A stretch of 64,000 bases of DNA, taken from assembly GCA_958295945.1 (NCBI GenBank), contig OY282386.1:2493864-2557863 (forward strand), given 5' to 3'. Below are positions 9,239 to 16,923 of the stretch, in pieces. The stretch is from Candidatus Poribacteria bacterium. Lineage in GTDB: Bacteria > Poribacteria > WGA-4E > WGA-3G. Numbering within the stretch: position 1 is the stretch's first letter; each line of letters starts with the position of its first letter. A model generated the notes under the pieces. The model was not told the DNA's origin. It saw nothing but the letters and a program-made list of their open reading frames with translations, and searched no databases. The position numbers and the translations under genes are program-made.

Positions 9239-10513
9239 TTATTCTGAATCAGTATCCTCGGATGCATTCTTCGGCATCTGAATTTGAATGCGATGGATTC
9301 TACGGTCGTCTGCTTCTAATGTCGTGAATTCAATGCCACGGTATGTGAAAACAGCACCCACTTCAGGAACGCGTCCCATGTGGTCAACAACAAATCCACC
9401 GATGGTATCTATATTTTCCGCATCAAGTTCGGTCTCAAGTTTTTCGTTCAATTCCGCAAGATTCAATCTGGCATCAACCGAATAGGTGTTCATATCTATT
9501 TGAATGAAGGTATCCTGTTCATCTGCTTCGTCTTCGTCTTGAATTTCACCAACGATTTCTTCAATTATGTTTTCAAGTGTTATAATCCCCGCTGTGCCGC
9601 CGTATTCATCAACGACTACCGAAATGTGTTGTTTATGTTCTCTCATCTCTCGGAATAGGTCAGATATCTTTTTACTTTCTGGCGTGAAAAAGGCAGGACG
9701 ACCCACTATCAGTTCACGAAGGTTGATCGATTTTTTTTCCGCCCAACAATCCAACATATCCTTCACATGCAAAATCCCGATGATGTTATCTATCGTCTCT
9801 TCATATATAGGGATCCGCGTGTGTCTACATGCTATCGTCGTTTGTAAAACTTCATCAGCAGACGTTCCAACTTCAAGCCATACCACATCAGTACGCGCAA
9901 CCATAATTTCTCTGGCAACTTTATCTGGCAAGTCTAAAATCCGAGAAATCATTTCACGGTCATCTGGCTCTAATATATCTCGGATGTCGGCAACATTATC
10001 AAGTGTTTCTAATACCTCTGGAGAAACAAGACTATCTTGTGCTGGTGTAATCTTACCACCGAAGATACGCACGATGAGATTTACAAGAAAATTCAACGGT
10101 GTTAATATAAGAAAACCGCACCAATAGACGACACGTAAAGCACGTAATGCATGAATAGTCGTTCCGCTTGAGCTGTTTTGGACATAGTTTTTAGGGAACA
10201 ATTCTGTGAAAACGACAAGGCACAACGCAGCAAGGCCACCACTCAGTATGCGGTTGTTCCAAAATGTCGTAAACAAGACAACACTTGCAACTATCAGGAG
10301 AATCTTAACCGTGATAATGGTCAATGAATAACGTCTCGGATGGCGTAAAAGCGAGGTCAACACCTCATAACGTTTGCCACCTTCCTCTGCAAAATTAAGA
10401 ATATCTGACCTTGTCAACCGAGCAAGCAATGCTTCTGCAGCTGAAAACAACGCATTTAAAATTAACAGAATTCCTAAAATAACTAATCTTGTAACTAAAT
10501 GTAGGTCATCCAA
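9239..10513 (-). CDS. CNNM/HlyC-type membrane protein with CBS pair (hemolysin family)
   Basis: 424 residues. The N-terminal 150 residues form the DUF21/CNNM membrane domain with several helices and the typical LNALFSAAEALLARL segment; a CBS domain pair follows (REIMVARTDVVWLEV, IVGILHVKDMLD, and HISVVVDEYGGTAGIITLENIIEEIVGEI), and the CorC_HlyC domain closes the protein (INTIGGFVVD-like segment present as IDTIGGFVVDHMG). Members of this family export or balance magnesium and other divalent ions and were once called hemolysins. The gene follows phoH and ybeY on the same strand with a 57-base gap, the conserved bacterial order. Confidence 0.92.
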   Translation of the reverse strand: MDDLHLVTRLVILGILLILNALFSAAEALLARLTRSDILNFAEEGGKRYEVLTSLLRHPRRYSLTIITVKILLIVASVVLFTTFWNNRILSGGLAALCLVVFTELFPKNYVQNSSSGTTIHALRALRVVYWCGFLILTPLNFLVNLIVRIFGGKITPAQDSLVSPEVLETLDNVADIRDILEPDDREMISRILDLPDKVAREIMVARTDVVWLEVGTSADEVLQTTIACRHTRIPIYEETIDNIIGILHVKDMLDCWAEKKSINLRELIVGRPAFFTPESKKISDLFREMREHKQHISVVVDEYGGTAGIITLENIIEEIVGEIQDEDEADEQDTFIQIDMNTYSVDARLNLAELNEKLETELDAENIDTIGGFVVDHMGRVPEVGAVFTYRGIEFTTLEADDRRIHRIQIQMPKNASEDTDSE

Positions 10514-10570
10514 TCCTAAAATAACACCTCCGTTGTGCTTCCAATACTAACTCTATGTGATTTTATTGTC

Positions 10571-11020
10571 TTATTTCGTAGACCGCTTCAAATGAAGACG
10601 CTGCAAAATAATGTCCTGTTTTTCAAACATAACACAAGCTTCATTTTGGCTTTGATGGTCATATCCAAGCAAATGAAGCACACCATGAACTGTGAGGAAT
10701 GCTACCTCTTCTTCAAGTGAATGTGTTTCTTCTTTGGCTTGACGCTCCGCAGTTTCCAACGAGATAACTACATCTCCAAGAACATTAGCATTCAGGTCAA
10801 TGTTATCTTCACCTTCTTGTATGGCAAATGCCAATACATCTGTTGGACCATCTATCTCTCTATATTTACGATTGAGTTGGGTCATGTGGGGATCGTCTGT
10901 CAATAAAACGCTTACCTCAGAATCTTCTGAATTATGTGCTATGAGCGTTTCTGACACTGCTCGCACAACTTTTTCTACATCAAATGTTGTATTGCTACTG
11001 ATATTAGTAATATCGGTCAA
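10571..11020 (-). CDS. ybeY: Endoribonuclease YbeY (rRNA maturation factor)
   Basis: 149 residues. The zinc-binding motif HGVLHLLGYDH is complete, with His112, His116 and His122 in place. Upstream are the family segments LNRKYREIDGPTDVLAF and LGDVVIS. YbeY takes part in 16S rRNA 3' end maturation and ribosome quality control. It starts 5 bases after the phoH stop, so the two are translated from one message, as in many bacteria. Confidence 0.95.
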   Translation of the reverse strand: MTDITNISSNTTFDVEKVVRAVSETLIAHNSEDSEVSVLLTDDPHMTQLNRKYREIDGPTDVLAFAIQEGEDNIDLNANVLGDVVISLETAERQAKEETHSLEEEVAFLTVHGVLHLLGYDHQSQNEACVMFEKQDIILQRLHLKRSTK

Positions 11021-11025
11021 AACCT

Positions 11026-12033
11026 TTATTCCTCGGTCTCTTCTACTTCTTCTACTATCTGTTTAGGATGTGGGTGTGTTGACTCTTCATAAGCCTCAAT
11101 GATGCGTTGTACCAACTCATGCCGAACTACATCAACTTTGGAGAAGTATACGAATTCAATCCCTTTGATACTGCCAAGGACCCTTTGTGCATCTGCAAGA
11201 CCAGAAACTTTATGTGTAGGCAAATCTGTTTGCGTTATGTCACCCGTTATAACGGCTTTTGAATCAAATCCAAGTCGTGTTAGGAACATCTTCATCTGTT
11301 CAATAGTAGCATTTTGTGCTTCATCAAGAACAACAAAGGAATTATTGAGTGTTCTCCCGCGCATGAATGCAATCGGTGCTACTTCAATAATATTCCGTTC
11401 AATATATTTATCAAGTGCATCAGGTGGCATCATATCATACAACGCATCATATAATGGTCGTAAATATGGATGCACCTTCGCTGCAATATCACCAGGTAAA
11501 AATCCAAGACGTTCACCCGCTTCAACAGCAGGTCGAGTCAAGATGATGCGGCTCACCTGTCCGTTTTTAAGGGCAGAAACAGCCATCGCCATAGCAAGAT
11601 AGGTTTTACCTGTGCCCGCCGGACCGATACCAAAGACAAGGTCATTGTGTTTGATCGCTTCAACATACCGTTTTTGACCGGCTGTTTTCGGACGAATGAC
11701 ACCACGTTTTGAAAACACAGGTATGGATTCTGCTGGACTATGATTATCAATGCTGGATACATCTGCTTCCGATGCCCGAATCTCATAATTAACATCGGTT
11801 GCCTGAATACGTTCACCTTTTCGGATACGGTGGAGTAGAGATTCCAACACTGCAACAACTTTATTGACCTTTTTTTGGTTTTCACCAAGGACAGCGATAC
11901 TATCGCTTTTCAAAACAACGCGCACCTCAAAATCTTCTTCAATCTTTTTTAAGAAGGCATCACTTTGACCAAAGAGAGCTTGTACCTCAGCGTTGTTCTG
12001 TATAGGAACACCCTTGAATGTTTGTTTTTCCAA
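11026..12033 (-). CDS. phoH: PhoH-like ATPase
   Basis: 335 residues. An N-terminal KH-like RNA-binding region (DFEVRVVLKSDSIAVLGE) precedes the P-loop domain with Walker A GPAGTGKT at 137-144 and Walker B VVLDEAQN near 230, then the PhoH signature region RLGFDSKAVITGDITQTDLP. PhoH proteins are phosphate-starvation-linked ATPases with predicted RNA helicase activity that act alongside YbeY. The C-terminus is acidic (EEVEETEE). It is first in the phoH-ybeY-CNNM operon, with TTGGAAAAAC-type start context and no strong Shine-Dalgarno upstream. Confidence 0.93.
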   Translation of the reverse strand: MEKQTFKGVPIQNNAEVQALFGQSDAFLKKIEEDFEVRVVLKSDSIAVLGENQKKVNKVVAVLESLLHRIRKGERIQATDVNYEIRASEADVSSIDNHSPAESIPVFSKRGVIRPKTAGQKRYVEAIKHNDLVFGIGPAGTGKTYLAMAMAVSALKNGQVSRIILTRPAVEAGERLGFLPGDIAAKVHPYLRPLYDALYDMMPPDALDKYIERNIIEVAPIAFMRGRTLNNSFVVLDEAQNATIEQMKMFLTRLGFDSKAVITGDITQTDLPTHKVSGLADAQRVLGSIKGIEFVYFSKVDVVRHELVQRIIEAYEESTHPHPKQIVEEVEETEE

Positions 12034-12160
12034 TCGGGTTTTAATCCTCCAAGAAGGTTATGTGTTAAACTTAACACGGTTTTATAGAATGAACCAATCG
12101 ATTTTCCTCTGGAATTGGTTTAATTTTCCATATCATAACGCAAGTTGCCACCTATCATTT

Positions 12161-12187
12161 GTTGGAGGGGTTTGTAACCCCGATTTA
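12161..12187. repeat. Dispersed GGGGTTTGTAACCCC hairpin repeat
   Basis: The segment GGAGGGGTTTGTAACCCCGATT is a small hairpin (GGGGTT/AACCCC) found again in variant form at 29183-29204, 47551-47576 and 47599-47623, always outside genes. Here it is upstream of phoH. Confidence 0.75.
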
Positions 12188-12312
12188 TATGAGTGGCACA
12201 AAATATGCAGAAATCCTTAGGTTCTTCGTTCAATAAAGTAATTTGATGATTAATATTCAGTAATTAGCAACTTAGGTTATTATATAATAATGTTAAACAA
12301 AATTCAAGCAGA

Positions 12313-12957
12313 TTATCGCAACCGTTCGTAAATCTTGACTTCACGAATTTTTGACCCTTTCAAAGGGGTGACGATTTCATGAGAATAGTTAGGTTCTTCA
12401 CTTGTTATATTCTTTCTATTTTTGCGATCTTCAATCCCATCGGCAGTAATCCGAAAATATAACGCCTCTTGTCTAATATAGAACCTGACAACTTGCCCAT
12501 TCTTGATGTCTGTGTACCGTTTATCCGTTACAGGTACAAACGAATTATTCCAAGTCGGTGATCTCTCTTCTGCTGTTAAATCAACAGCAATTTTGGGAAT
12601 TTCAGAACCTGCATGTATTTCTATATAAGCAACGTAAGTCGGTTTATCCAGTTTTATCAGTGTCTTAGTCTTTAAAGTTCCACTATGTGTTGTCTGAGTA
12701 TCTCCAATATTGGTAACTGCGCCTGCTTTCACATCCTTGTGATACAACTTACGAATAGAACCGTTTGCCCTAAACGAACCTACCGTCTGAAAATCTCCAT
12801 CTACCATCTCTGGATTAGCATCACACGTGAGACGCGATGGAGTAAGTTCAACGACAGGGCTATTTTGTAGCACAGCACATCCCTGAACAACTAGAAGTAA
12901 CAACATTAACCCTATTATGGTGCCGATTATGTTGGAATCACAATTTCTCACGAGCAT
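12313..12957 (-). CDS. Discoidin-like lipoprotein, paralogue 2 of a tandem pair
   Basis: 214 residues. A hydrophobic leader ends in a lipobox (VVQGC), so the mature protein should be lipid-anchored. The body reads MVDGDFQTVGSF...KTLIKLDKPTYVAYIEIHAGSEIPKIAVDL and closes with TPLKGSKIREVKIYERLR. The pattern of a deduced-from-zero (V-D-G-x-x-x-T) opening, a central beta strand with an I-E-I motif and a terminal IREVKIY strand resembles F5/8 type C (discoidin) domains, which bind sugars. It overlaps the 3' end of its paralogue by 20 bases, and the ATG has GGGAGGT eight bases upstream. Confidence 0.65.
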   Translation of the reverse strand: MLVRNCDSNIIGTIIGLMLLLLVVQGCAVLQNSPVVELTPSRLTCDANPEMVDGDFQTVGSFRANGSIRKLYHKDVKAGAVTNIGDTQTTHSGTLKTKTLIKLDKPTYVAYIEIHAGSEIPKIAVDLTAEERSPTWNNSFVPVTDKRYTDIKNGQVVRFYIRQEALYFRITADGIEDRKNRKNITSEEPNYSHEIVTPLKGSKIREVKIYERLR

Positions 12958-13591
12958 AGAATTTTACCTCCCTGATTGAAGCACCTTTTAACGGAATCTG
13001 AATACGAGATGCATTGTTTTTTTCCGTTATTCTATTCCTACCACCAAAAGGACTTTTTTCATCTTTCACACGCACAGAATTCTTTTTATCTTGAATGCCA
13101 TCAGCAGTTAAACGTAAGTAAAGAACTTCGCGATTAATCTGAATCTTGACAGGTTGCTTGCTATCTATGTTGGCATGTTGTTTATCACGCACCACTTCAA
13201 AGGATGTCTCAAACTTCGGAGGGTCGTCCAAAGTTGTCACTATGGCTAATCTTGGGATACGAGATTCTGGATATATCTCAATATACGTTATATAAGTCGG
13301 GGAATCTAATTTTATCACGGCTTCTGTTCTAAAACCGCCTTTAATACTTGTAACATACTTCAATTCACTCGAATTATTCCCGCGTGGTGTCAAACCTCCT
13401 TGTACCTCGTAACCTTTCTCAACATGTCCATTAAGCCCGAATGTACTTACAGTTTCCAAATTTCCATCTACAAGTTCAGGATTAGTTGGACTTGTTAGTT
13501 GTGACGGGTCAATCTCAATAGTTGATTGGTTCAAGATAGCACACCCTAAAATTCCAATCAGCAGAACGGACAAAACACCTAATTTCTTCAT
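12938..13591 (-). CDS. Discoidin-like lipoprotein, paralogue 1 of a tandem pair
   Basis: 217 residues with a leader ending in IGILGC (lipobox). The order of conserved blocks matches the next gene: ELVDGNLETVSTFGLNG, EAVIKLDSPTYITYIEIYPESRIPRLAI, VLYLRLTADGIQDKKN and PLKGASIREVKFYAREKL. The two differ in most other positions, so the duplication is old. A third, more distant relative is at 63051. The blocks suggest a jelly-roll carbohydrate-binding fold on a membrane anchor; this is inference from pattern only. Confidence 0.65.
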   Translation of the reverse strand: MKKLGVLSVLLIGILGCAILNQSTIEIDPSQLTSPTNPELVDGNLETVSTFGLNGHVEKGYEVQGGLTPRGNNSSELKYVTSIKGGFRTEAVIKLDSPTYITYIEIYPESRIPRLAIVTTLDDPPKFETSFEVVRDKQHANIDSKQPVKIQINREVLYLRLTADGIQDKKNSVRVKDEKSPFGGRNRITEKNNASRIQIPLKGASIREVKFYAREKL

Positions 13592-13712
13592 CGCTCTTCT
13601 CCTTAGATATGTAATACCATTTATAATTGATTATAGTAAAGTTTAGAATTAAGAAGACATTTCAATTCACTTGCAAGTACCACAAGTCCCGTAGAGGGAG
13701 GTTTCCTCGCCC

Positions 13713-13750
13713 TCTGAGACGTGTCCTATTATCTGAGACGTGTCCTATTA
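13713..13750. repeat. Tandem duplication of a 19-bp unit
   Basis: TCTGAGACGTGTCCTATTA occurs twice head to tail (13713-13731 and 13732-13750). No function is apparent; the unit is not repeated elsewhere in what I read. Confidence 0.9.
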
Positions 13751-13883
13751 ATTGTAAATTCCATTATAGTTATCATTAAACCTATGACCCGTTTGTAGCC
13801 GCGCAATTTATTTGCGCGACTTATATTCTTCATTTCAATAATTAATAAATCTCATCAGGTATCTTTATTAGACATTATATAAG

Positions 13884-14014
13884 CAGGACTTACGCAGTTT
13901 CTCTTAAAGTCCCCTTGATAAGGGGGATTTAGGGGGTTAAAAAGACCAAAAACACTGAAATATTGCACTATTTAACCCCCTACCCCCTTATCAAGGGGGA
14001 ATGCGTAAGTCCTG
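13884..14014. mobile_element. 131-bp MITE with 13-bp terminal inverted repeats and 5-bp target duplication
   Basis: The ends CAGGACTTACGCA (13884-13896) and its exact complement (14002-14014) are perfect inverted repeats. Inside them, each arm carries CCCCTTGATAAGGGGG-like palindromes and a GGGGGTTAA/TTAACCCCC pair, so the whole element folds into one long hairpin. The flanking bases ATAAG are found at 13879-13883 and 14015-14019, as expected of a 5-bp target-site duplication. No coding capacity. It is inserted one base past the stop codon of the transposase gene. Confidence 0.85.
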
Positions 14015-14020
14015 ATAAGT

Positions 14021-14782
14021 TTAATCGAAATGTTTGTCATAACACCAAGGTCTGAAGTTTAGACGAAAGTTATGTAATCCACAACAGATTTTCATGACTA
14101 AATCGCTGAAACCTTGTTTCCAATTGCGCAACTTGTCTTTGACTATGCGGTATCTTTTGACACCACTAATCACATGTTCTACACGGATACGGATAGACGA
14201 TATTTCCCGGTTTCTTGCTTTTTCAGCTGCTGTCAGTTCACCACCTTTGGGTTTCTTTTTCGGTTGGACAACAGTAATACCAGCAGGATTAAAACCTAAA
14301 AAACCGGAATCTTGGTATAAATAACTACCACTTGGCAAAAAAGATACTGTTTCATCGGCAATACGTTTATCATGTCTGCTGCCTTTGTAAGTAGGAGACA
14401 ATACCAATATCTTGCACGCAGCATTAATAAGCAGATTATTCTTTACAGTATGGTGTTTCTTTTTGCCACTATAATAGTCCTTCTGTGCTTGTTGGTCTTT
14501 CGGACGCTGTATCGGACGCTCTGTGCAATCTTGGAAATAATGTTCGGGTGCCGGTGTGTCACTTTCAACAACTGTCTCTTTTTCAAAAGTATCAGGAGTT
14601 GCCTCACGAGATGGCAACTCACCGAGTTCATCTAATGCCTGGTCTAATATCGGTGAAAGTAGGTGTATCCATTTATTTGTCTCAGGTTGAGACATATCAA
14701 AGAACATACCATGAGCATCTTGGGTCCATGCGTGTCGTAGATAAATCAAAATAAACAGAAGTTTATCTGCCATATTTGACAA
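14021..14782 (-). CDS. Transposase catalytic frame (IS5 family DDE)
   Basis: 253 residues counted from an internal ATG at 14782; in vivo it would probably be made as a fusion with the upstream frame. It contains DCTERPIQRPKD (first catalytic Asp region), YYSGKKKHHTVKNNLLI, GSRHDKRI (second Asp), DSGFLGF and the terminal RIRVEHVISGVKRYRI block with the catalytic Glu. These are the landmarks of IS5-type DDE transposases with a DDE_Tnp_4 domain. The frame is otherwise intact to its stop at 14021. Confidence 0.8.
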   Translation of the reverse strand: MSNMADKLLFILIYLRHAWTQDAHGMFFDMSQPETNKWIHLLSPILDQALDELGELPSREATPDTFEKETVVESDTPAPEHYFQDCTERPIQRPKDQQAQKDYYSGKKKHHTVKNNLLINAACKILVLSPTYKGSRHDKRIADETVSFLPSGSYLYQDSGFLGFNPAGITVVQPKKKPKGGELTAAEKARNREISSIRIRVEHVISGVKRYRIVKDKLRNWKQGFSDLVMKICCGLHNFRLNFRPWCYDKHFD

Positions 14783-14970
14783 ACGACTATTTTTGTAAGT
14801 GGTATAACGCCGTTTTTTTTTCGTTCTTGACCATCAAGTGTTTTTGTAGAGACAAACGCTAAAAAATGTGTCGTCCAAATCGGAAGAAGTGCCAAAAATT
14901 CTTCAGTAGTCCAACCCGTTAGTTTTTGGAACTTACCCGGATCGTCCTTTATTTCATCATATTTGTTCAT
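14746..14970 (-). CDS. Transposase N-terminal frame (HTH_Tnp_4-like)
   Basis: 74 residues, starting MNKYDEIKDDPGKFQKLTGWTTEEFLALLPIW, which is the usual opening of the DNA-binding domain of these transposases. In this frame the codons after the A9 run give an unrelated tail (NGVIPLTKIVVCQIWQINFCLF). A slip of minus one at the run joins it to the downstream frame, where RRYTTYKNSRLSNMADKLLF continues the expected protein. Confidence 0.7.
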   Translation of the reverse strand: MNKYDEIKDDPGKFQKLTGWTTEEFLALLPIWTTHFLAFVSTKTLDGQERKKNGVIPLTKIVVCQIWQINFCLF

Positions 14971-15034
14971 GAGTTAATCTCCAAAGCATAATTTTCTTTA
15001 TTATGCCAGAAATCAACTTTAATTTAAATTGAAA

Positions 15035-16114
15035 TCAACTGTAATTTAAATTCATATAATGTCTATTAATCTGATTAGGAACATCAACACCATAACGTTC
15101 AGCTGTTTCCACAAGGCGATCCCACGTTGGCTCCTCTATCGGAATCCCTTCATGTATCCGTTTTTCACGACTACGTTCTTCAAATTCACCTGGAACATAA
15201 ATTTCATCAACACCGGGCATCTTTGCTGATGACTTTACCCACTCAACAAGATATTCGATCTCTTGTTCATAATCAACTAAATCAATAAAATCCTCAATTT
15301 TTATCGCAAACATCACGATTCCACTTGCACCACGAGTAGGTTGTTCTCGGCTACATCCTGCCCAAGAAAGTCCACCCGCTATTGCATCTATCATCACCCC
15401 GAGACCAAAACCTTTGTGTCCGAACTGGAAACCACCCAACGGCATAACTGCAGTATCCGCTCCGCGTTCACGAAATGCATCTGAATCAGTCAAAGGATTG
15501 CCCTCGGAATCAATCATCCAACCCTCTGGAATCGGTTCACCGCGAGCAATCTGAACAAGAAACTTCCCACCTGCAACGACACTCAATGTCATATCAAGTA
15601 GAAGTGGTTCGCCATTTGCACGAGGCACTGATATCGCAATCGGATTCGGAGGAAGTCTGCGGGAAGTACCACCGTGTGGGTGCATGAACCTACCACCACC
15701 ATTGAGCAATACGATACCTATCATCCCAGCACGTGCAGCAATCGGTGGATATTCACCCATACGGCCAGCATGTCCACACCGATGAAGACCGACCGCACCG
15801 ATAGTACAAGCCTTCGCTTTTTCTACTGCCATTTCCATTGCTTTCCGCGCCGCAACCATACCAAGTGCACCGTTGACATTGATAACCGTCGCTGCCCCGC
15901 TCTCTCTGACAATCTCCATCTTATCTGCTGATGGACCACCTGCCATCCCGCCGATGTAGTTCGGGGCATTGATGACACCGTGTGAATCATGTCCGGCAAG
16001 ATTAGAATCAACCACGTGGTCGCTAACAATACGGGCATCTTCTTCGGTCCCTCCGGCACCACGATAAATTTCGTATACAAACTTCCTCAAAACAACATGA
16101 GATACAATCGGCAT
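15035..16114 (-). CDS. Malate/L-lactate/ureidoglycolate dehydrogenase family protein (Ldh2 family)
   Basis: 359 residues from the ATG at 16114, chosen over an upstream ATG because AAGGAGG stands six bases before it. The N-terminal helical region contains NLAGHDSHGVI, where the conserved SHG carries the substrate-orienting residues; the Rossmann-unrelated NAD-binding core has TIGAVGLHRCGHAGRMGEYP and NPIAISVPRANGEPLLLDMTLSVVAGGK, and the C-terminal half GHKGFGLGVMIDAIAGGLSWAG. These are the marks of the family that oxidises 2-hydroxyacids such as malate, L-lactate or ureidoglycolate. The 3' end carries a 22-bp tandem duplication that spans the stop codon. Confidence 0.88.
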   Translation of the reverse strand: MPIVSHVVLRKFVYEIYRGAGGTEEDARIVSDHVVDSNLAGHDSHGVINAPNYIGGMAGGPSADKMEIVRESGAATVINVNGALGMVAARKAMEMAVEKAKACTIGAVGLHRCGHAGRMGEYPPIAARAGMIGIVLLNGGGRFMHPHGGTSRRLPPNPIAISVPRANGEPLLLDMTLSVVAGGKFLVQIARGEPIPEGWMIDSEGNPLTDSDAFRERGADTAVMPLGGFQFGHKGFGLGVMIDAIAGGLSWAGCSREQPTRGASGIVMFAIKIEDFIDLVDYEQEIEYLVEWVKSSAKMPGVDEIYVPGEFEERSREKRIHEGIPIEEPTWDRLVETAERYGVDVPNQINRHYMNLNYS

Positions 16115-16190
16115 GAATGCCTCCTTAAACAAAAACAATTTCTTATTTCAAAAATGATAAATATAATCTGCAATGGAATAATAGCGTGTA

Positions 16191-16772
16191 TTACTGGTTA
16201 TCAACAAATTCAATCCGTCTATAAATATCTCTCAAAGACAACTCACATGTTATTGAGGTAAGAGATAACACATCTTCAGGTGATTTGAATTCGGTAGGTT
16301 TCCACAACGTTTCATGGCGTATATAGTGTTCAATGTGCACTTCGTCTTGTGAAACAAGGATATATTCTTGCAGCGATGCAAGTTGCTGATAATGTGAGAA
16401 TTTATCTATTTGGTCAAAGTCTTCTGTTGATGGTGAAAGTACTTCTATAATGACAATCGGATTGAGCAGTGTGTTAAAGGTATCATCTTCAAAGCGCGGT
16501 TTGTCACACACCACAACAATATCAGGATAGAAATAGGAACTTGTAGATGTGGCTTTCACACGCATATCATTCGTATGAACTGTACATTCTCGTCCCTTCA
16601 GTTGTATGTATAGTTCTCCAGATATGTTCATCGTAATAACAGTATGATTGTAACTTGCTCCTGCCATTGAGACAATCTTGCCGCACACAAATTCACTCTT
16701 GGTAATCGCTTTGCGTTCCCGAGTGAGGTACTCTTCAGGGGTAAGTTGGGTTTGAATTGCTACAGATGCCAT
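16191..16772 (-). CDS. Uma2 family protein (DUF820, PD-(D/E)XK-like)
   Basis: 193 residues. The order TPEEYLTRERKAITKSEFVCGKIVSMAGAS, then the fold core FYPDIVVVCDKP, PIVIIEVLSPSTEDFDQIDKFSHYQQLASLQEYILVSQ, is the DUF820/Uma2 family pattern; the D...E-V-L-S-P-S segment corresponds to a PD-(D/E)XK nuclease site with Ser/Pro in the last position. These proteins are abundant in cyanobacteria and similar genomes; no function is proved. The gene lies alone between the Ldh2 gene and the sigma-propeller gene. Confidence 0.88.
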   Translation of the reverse strand: MASVAIQTQLTPEEYLTRERKAITKSEFVCGKIVSMAGASYNHTVITMNISGELYIQLKGRECTVHTNDMRVKATSTSSYFYPDIVVVCDKPRFEDDTFNTLLNPIVIIEVLSPSTEDFDQIDKFSHYQQLASLQEYILVSQDEVHIEHYIRHETLWKPTEFKSPEDVLSLTSITCELSLRDIYRRIEFVDNQ

Positions 16773-16923
16773 GGGGCTCCATTTATGTGTATATTGTATG
16801 TTTTTATTTAGGTTTAGTTGGCAAATGGATTGTATCAGTATCTAATATGGTTAAAATTCCGATAAAGGTATATTTTGTAAGACACCTTTCAATAGTATGC
16901 AAGTAATTATAGTCTTTACGACC

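Larger units (their letters stand above)
13592..14020. other. Repeat-rich intergenic region, no gene
   Basis: No reading frame worth naming. It contains, in order, a 19-base tandem duplication (13713-13750), a copy of the CGCGCAATTTATT repeat at about 13795-13822, and the 131-bp MITE at 13884-14014 immediately before the transposase gene end. Confidence 0.7.
14021..14970 (-). mobile_element. IS5-like insertion sequence (two-frame transposase)
   Basis: Two overlapping minus-strand frames make one transposase of the DDE type. I could not find matching terminal inverted repeats: nothing near 14971-15030 complements the 3' side, so the element boundaries are unknown and it may be partly decayed. 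The MITE at 13884-14014 abuts its 3' end. Confidence 0.7.

Noticed and set aside
9567-10127. 186-codon plus-strand frame
   Set aside because: Antisense to the well-supported CNNM/HlyC gene.
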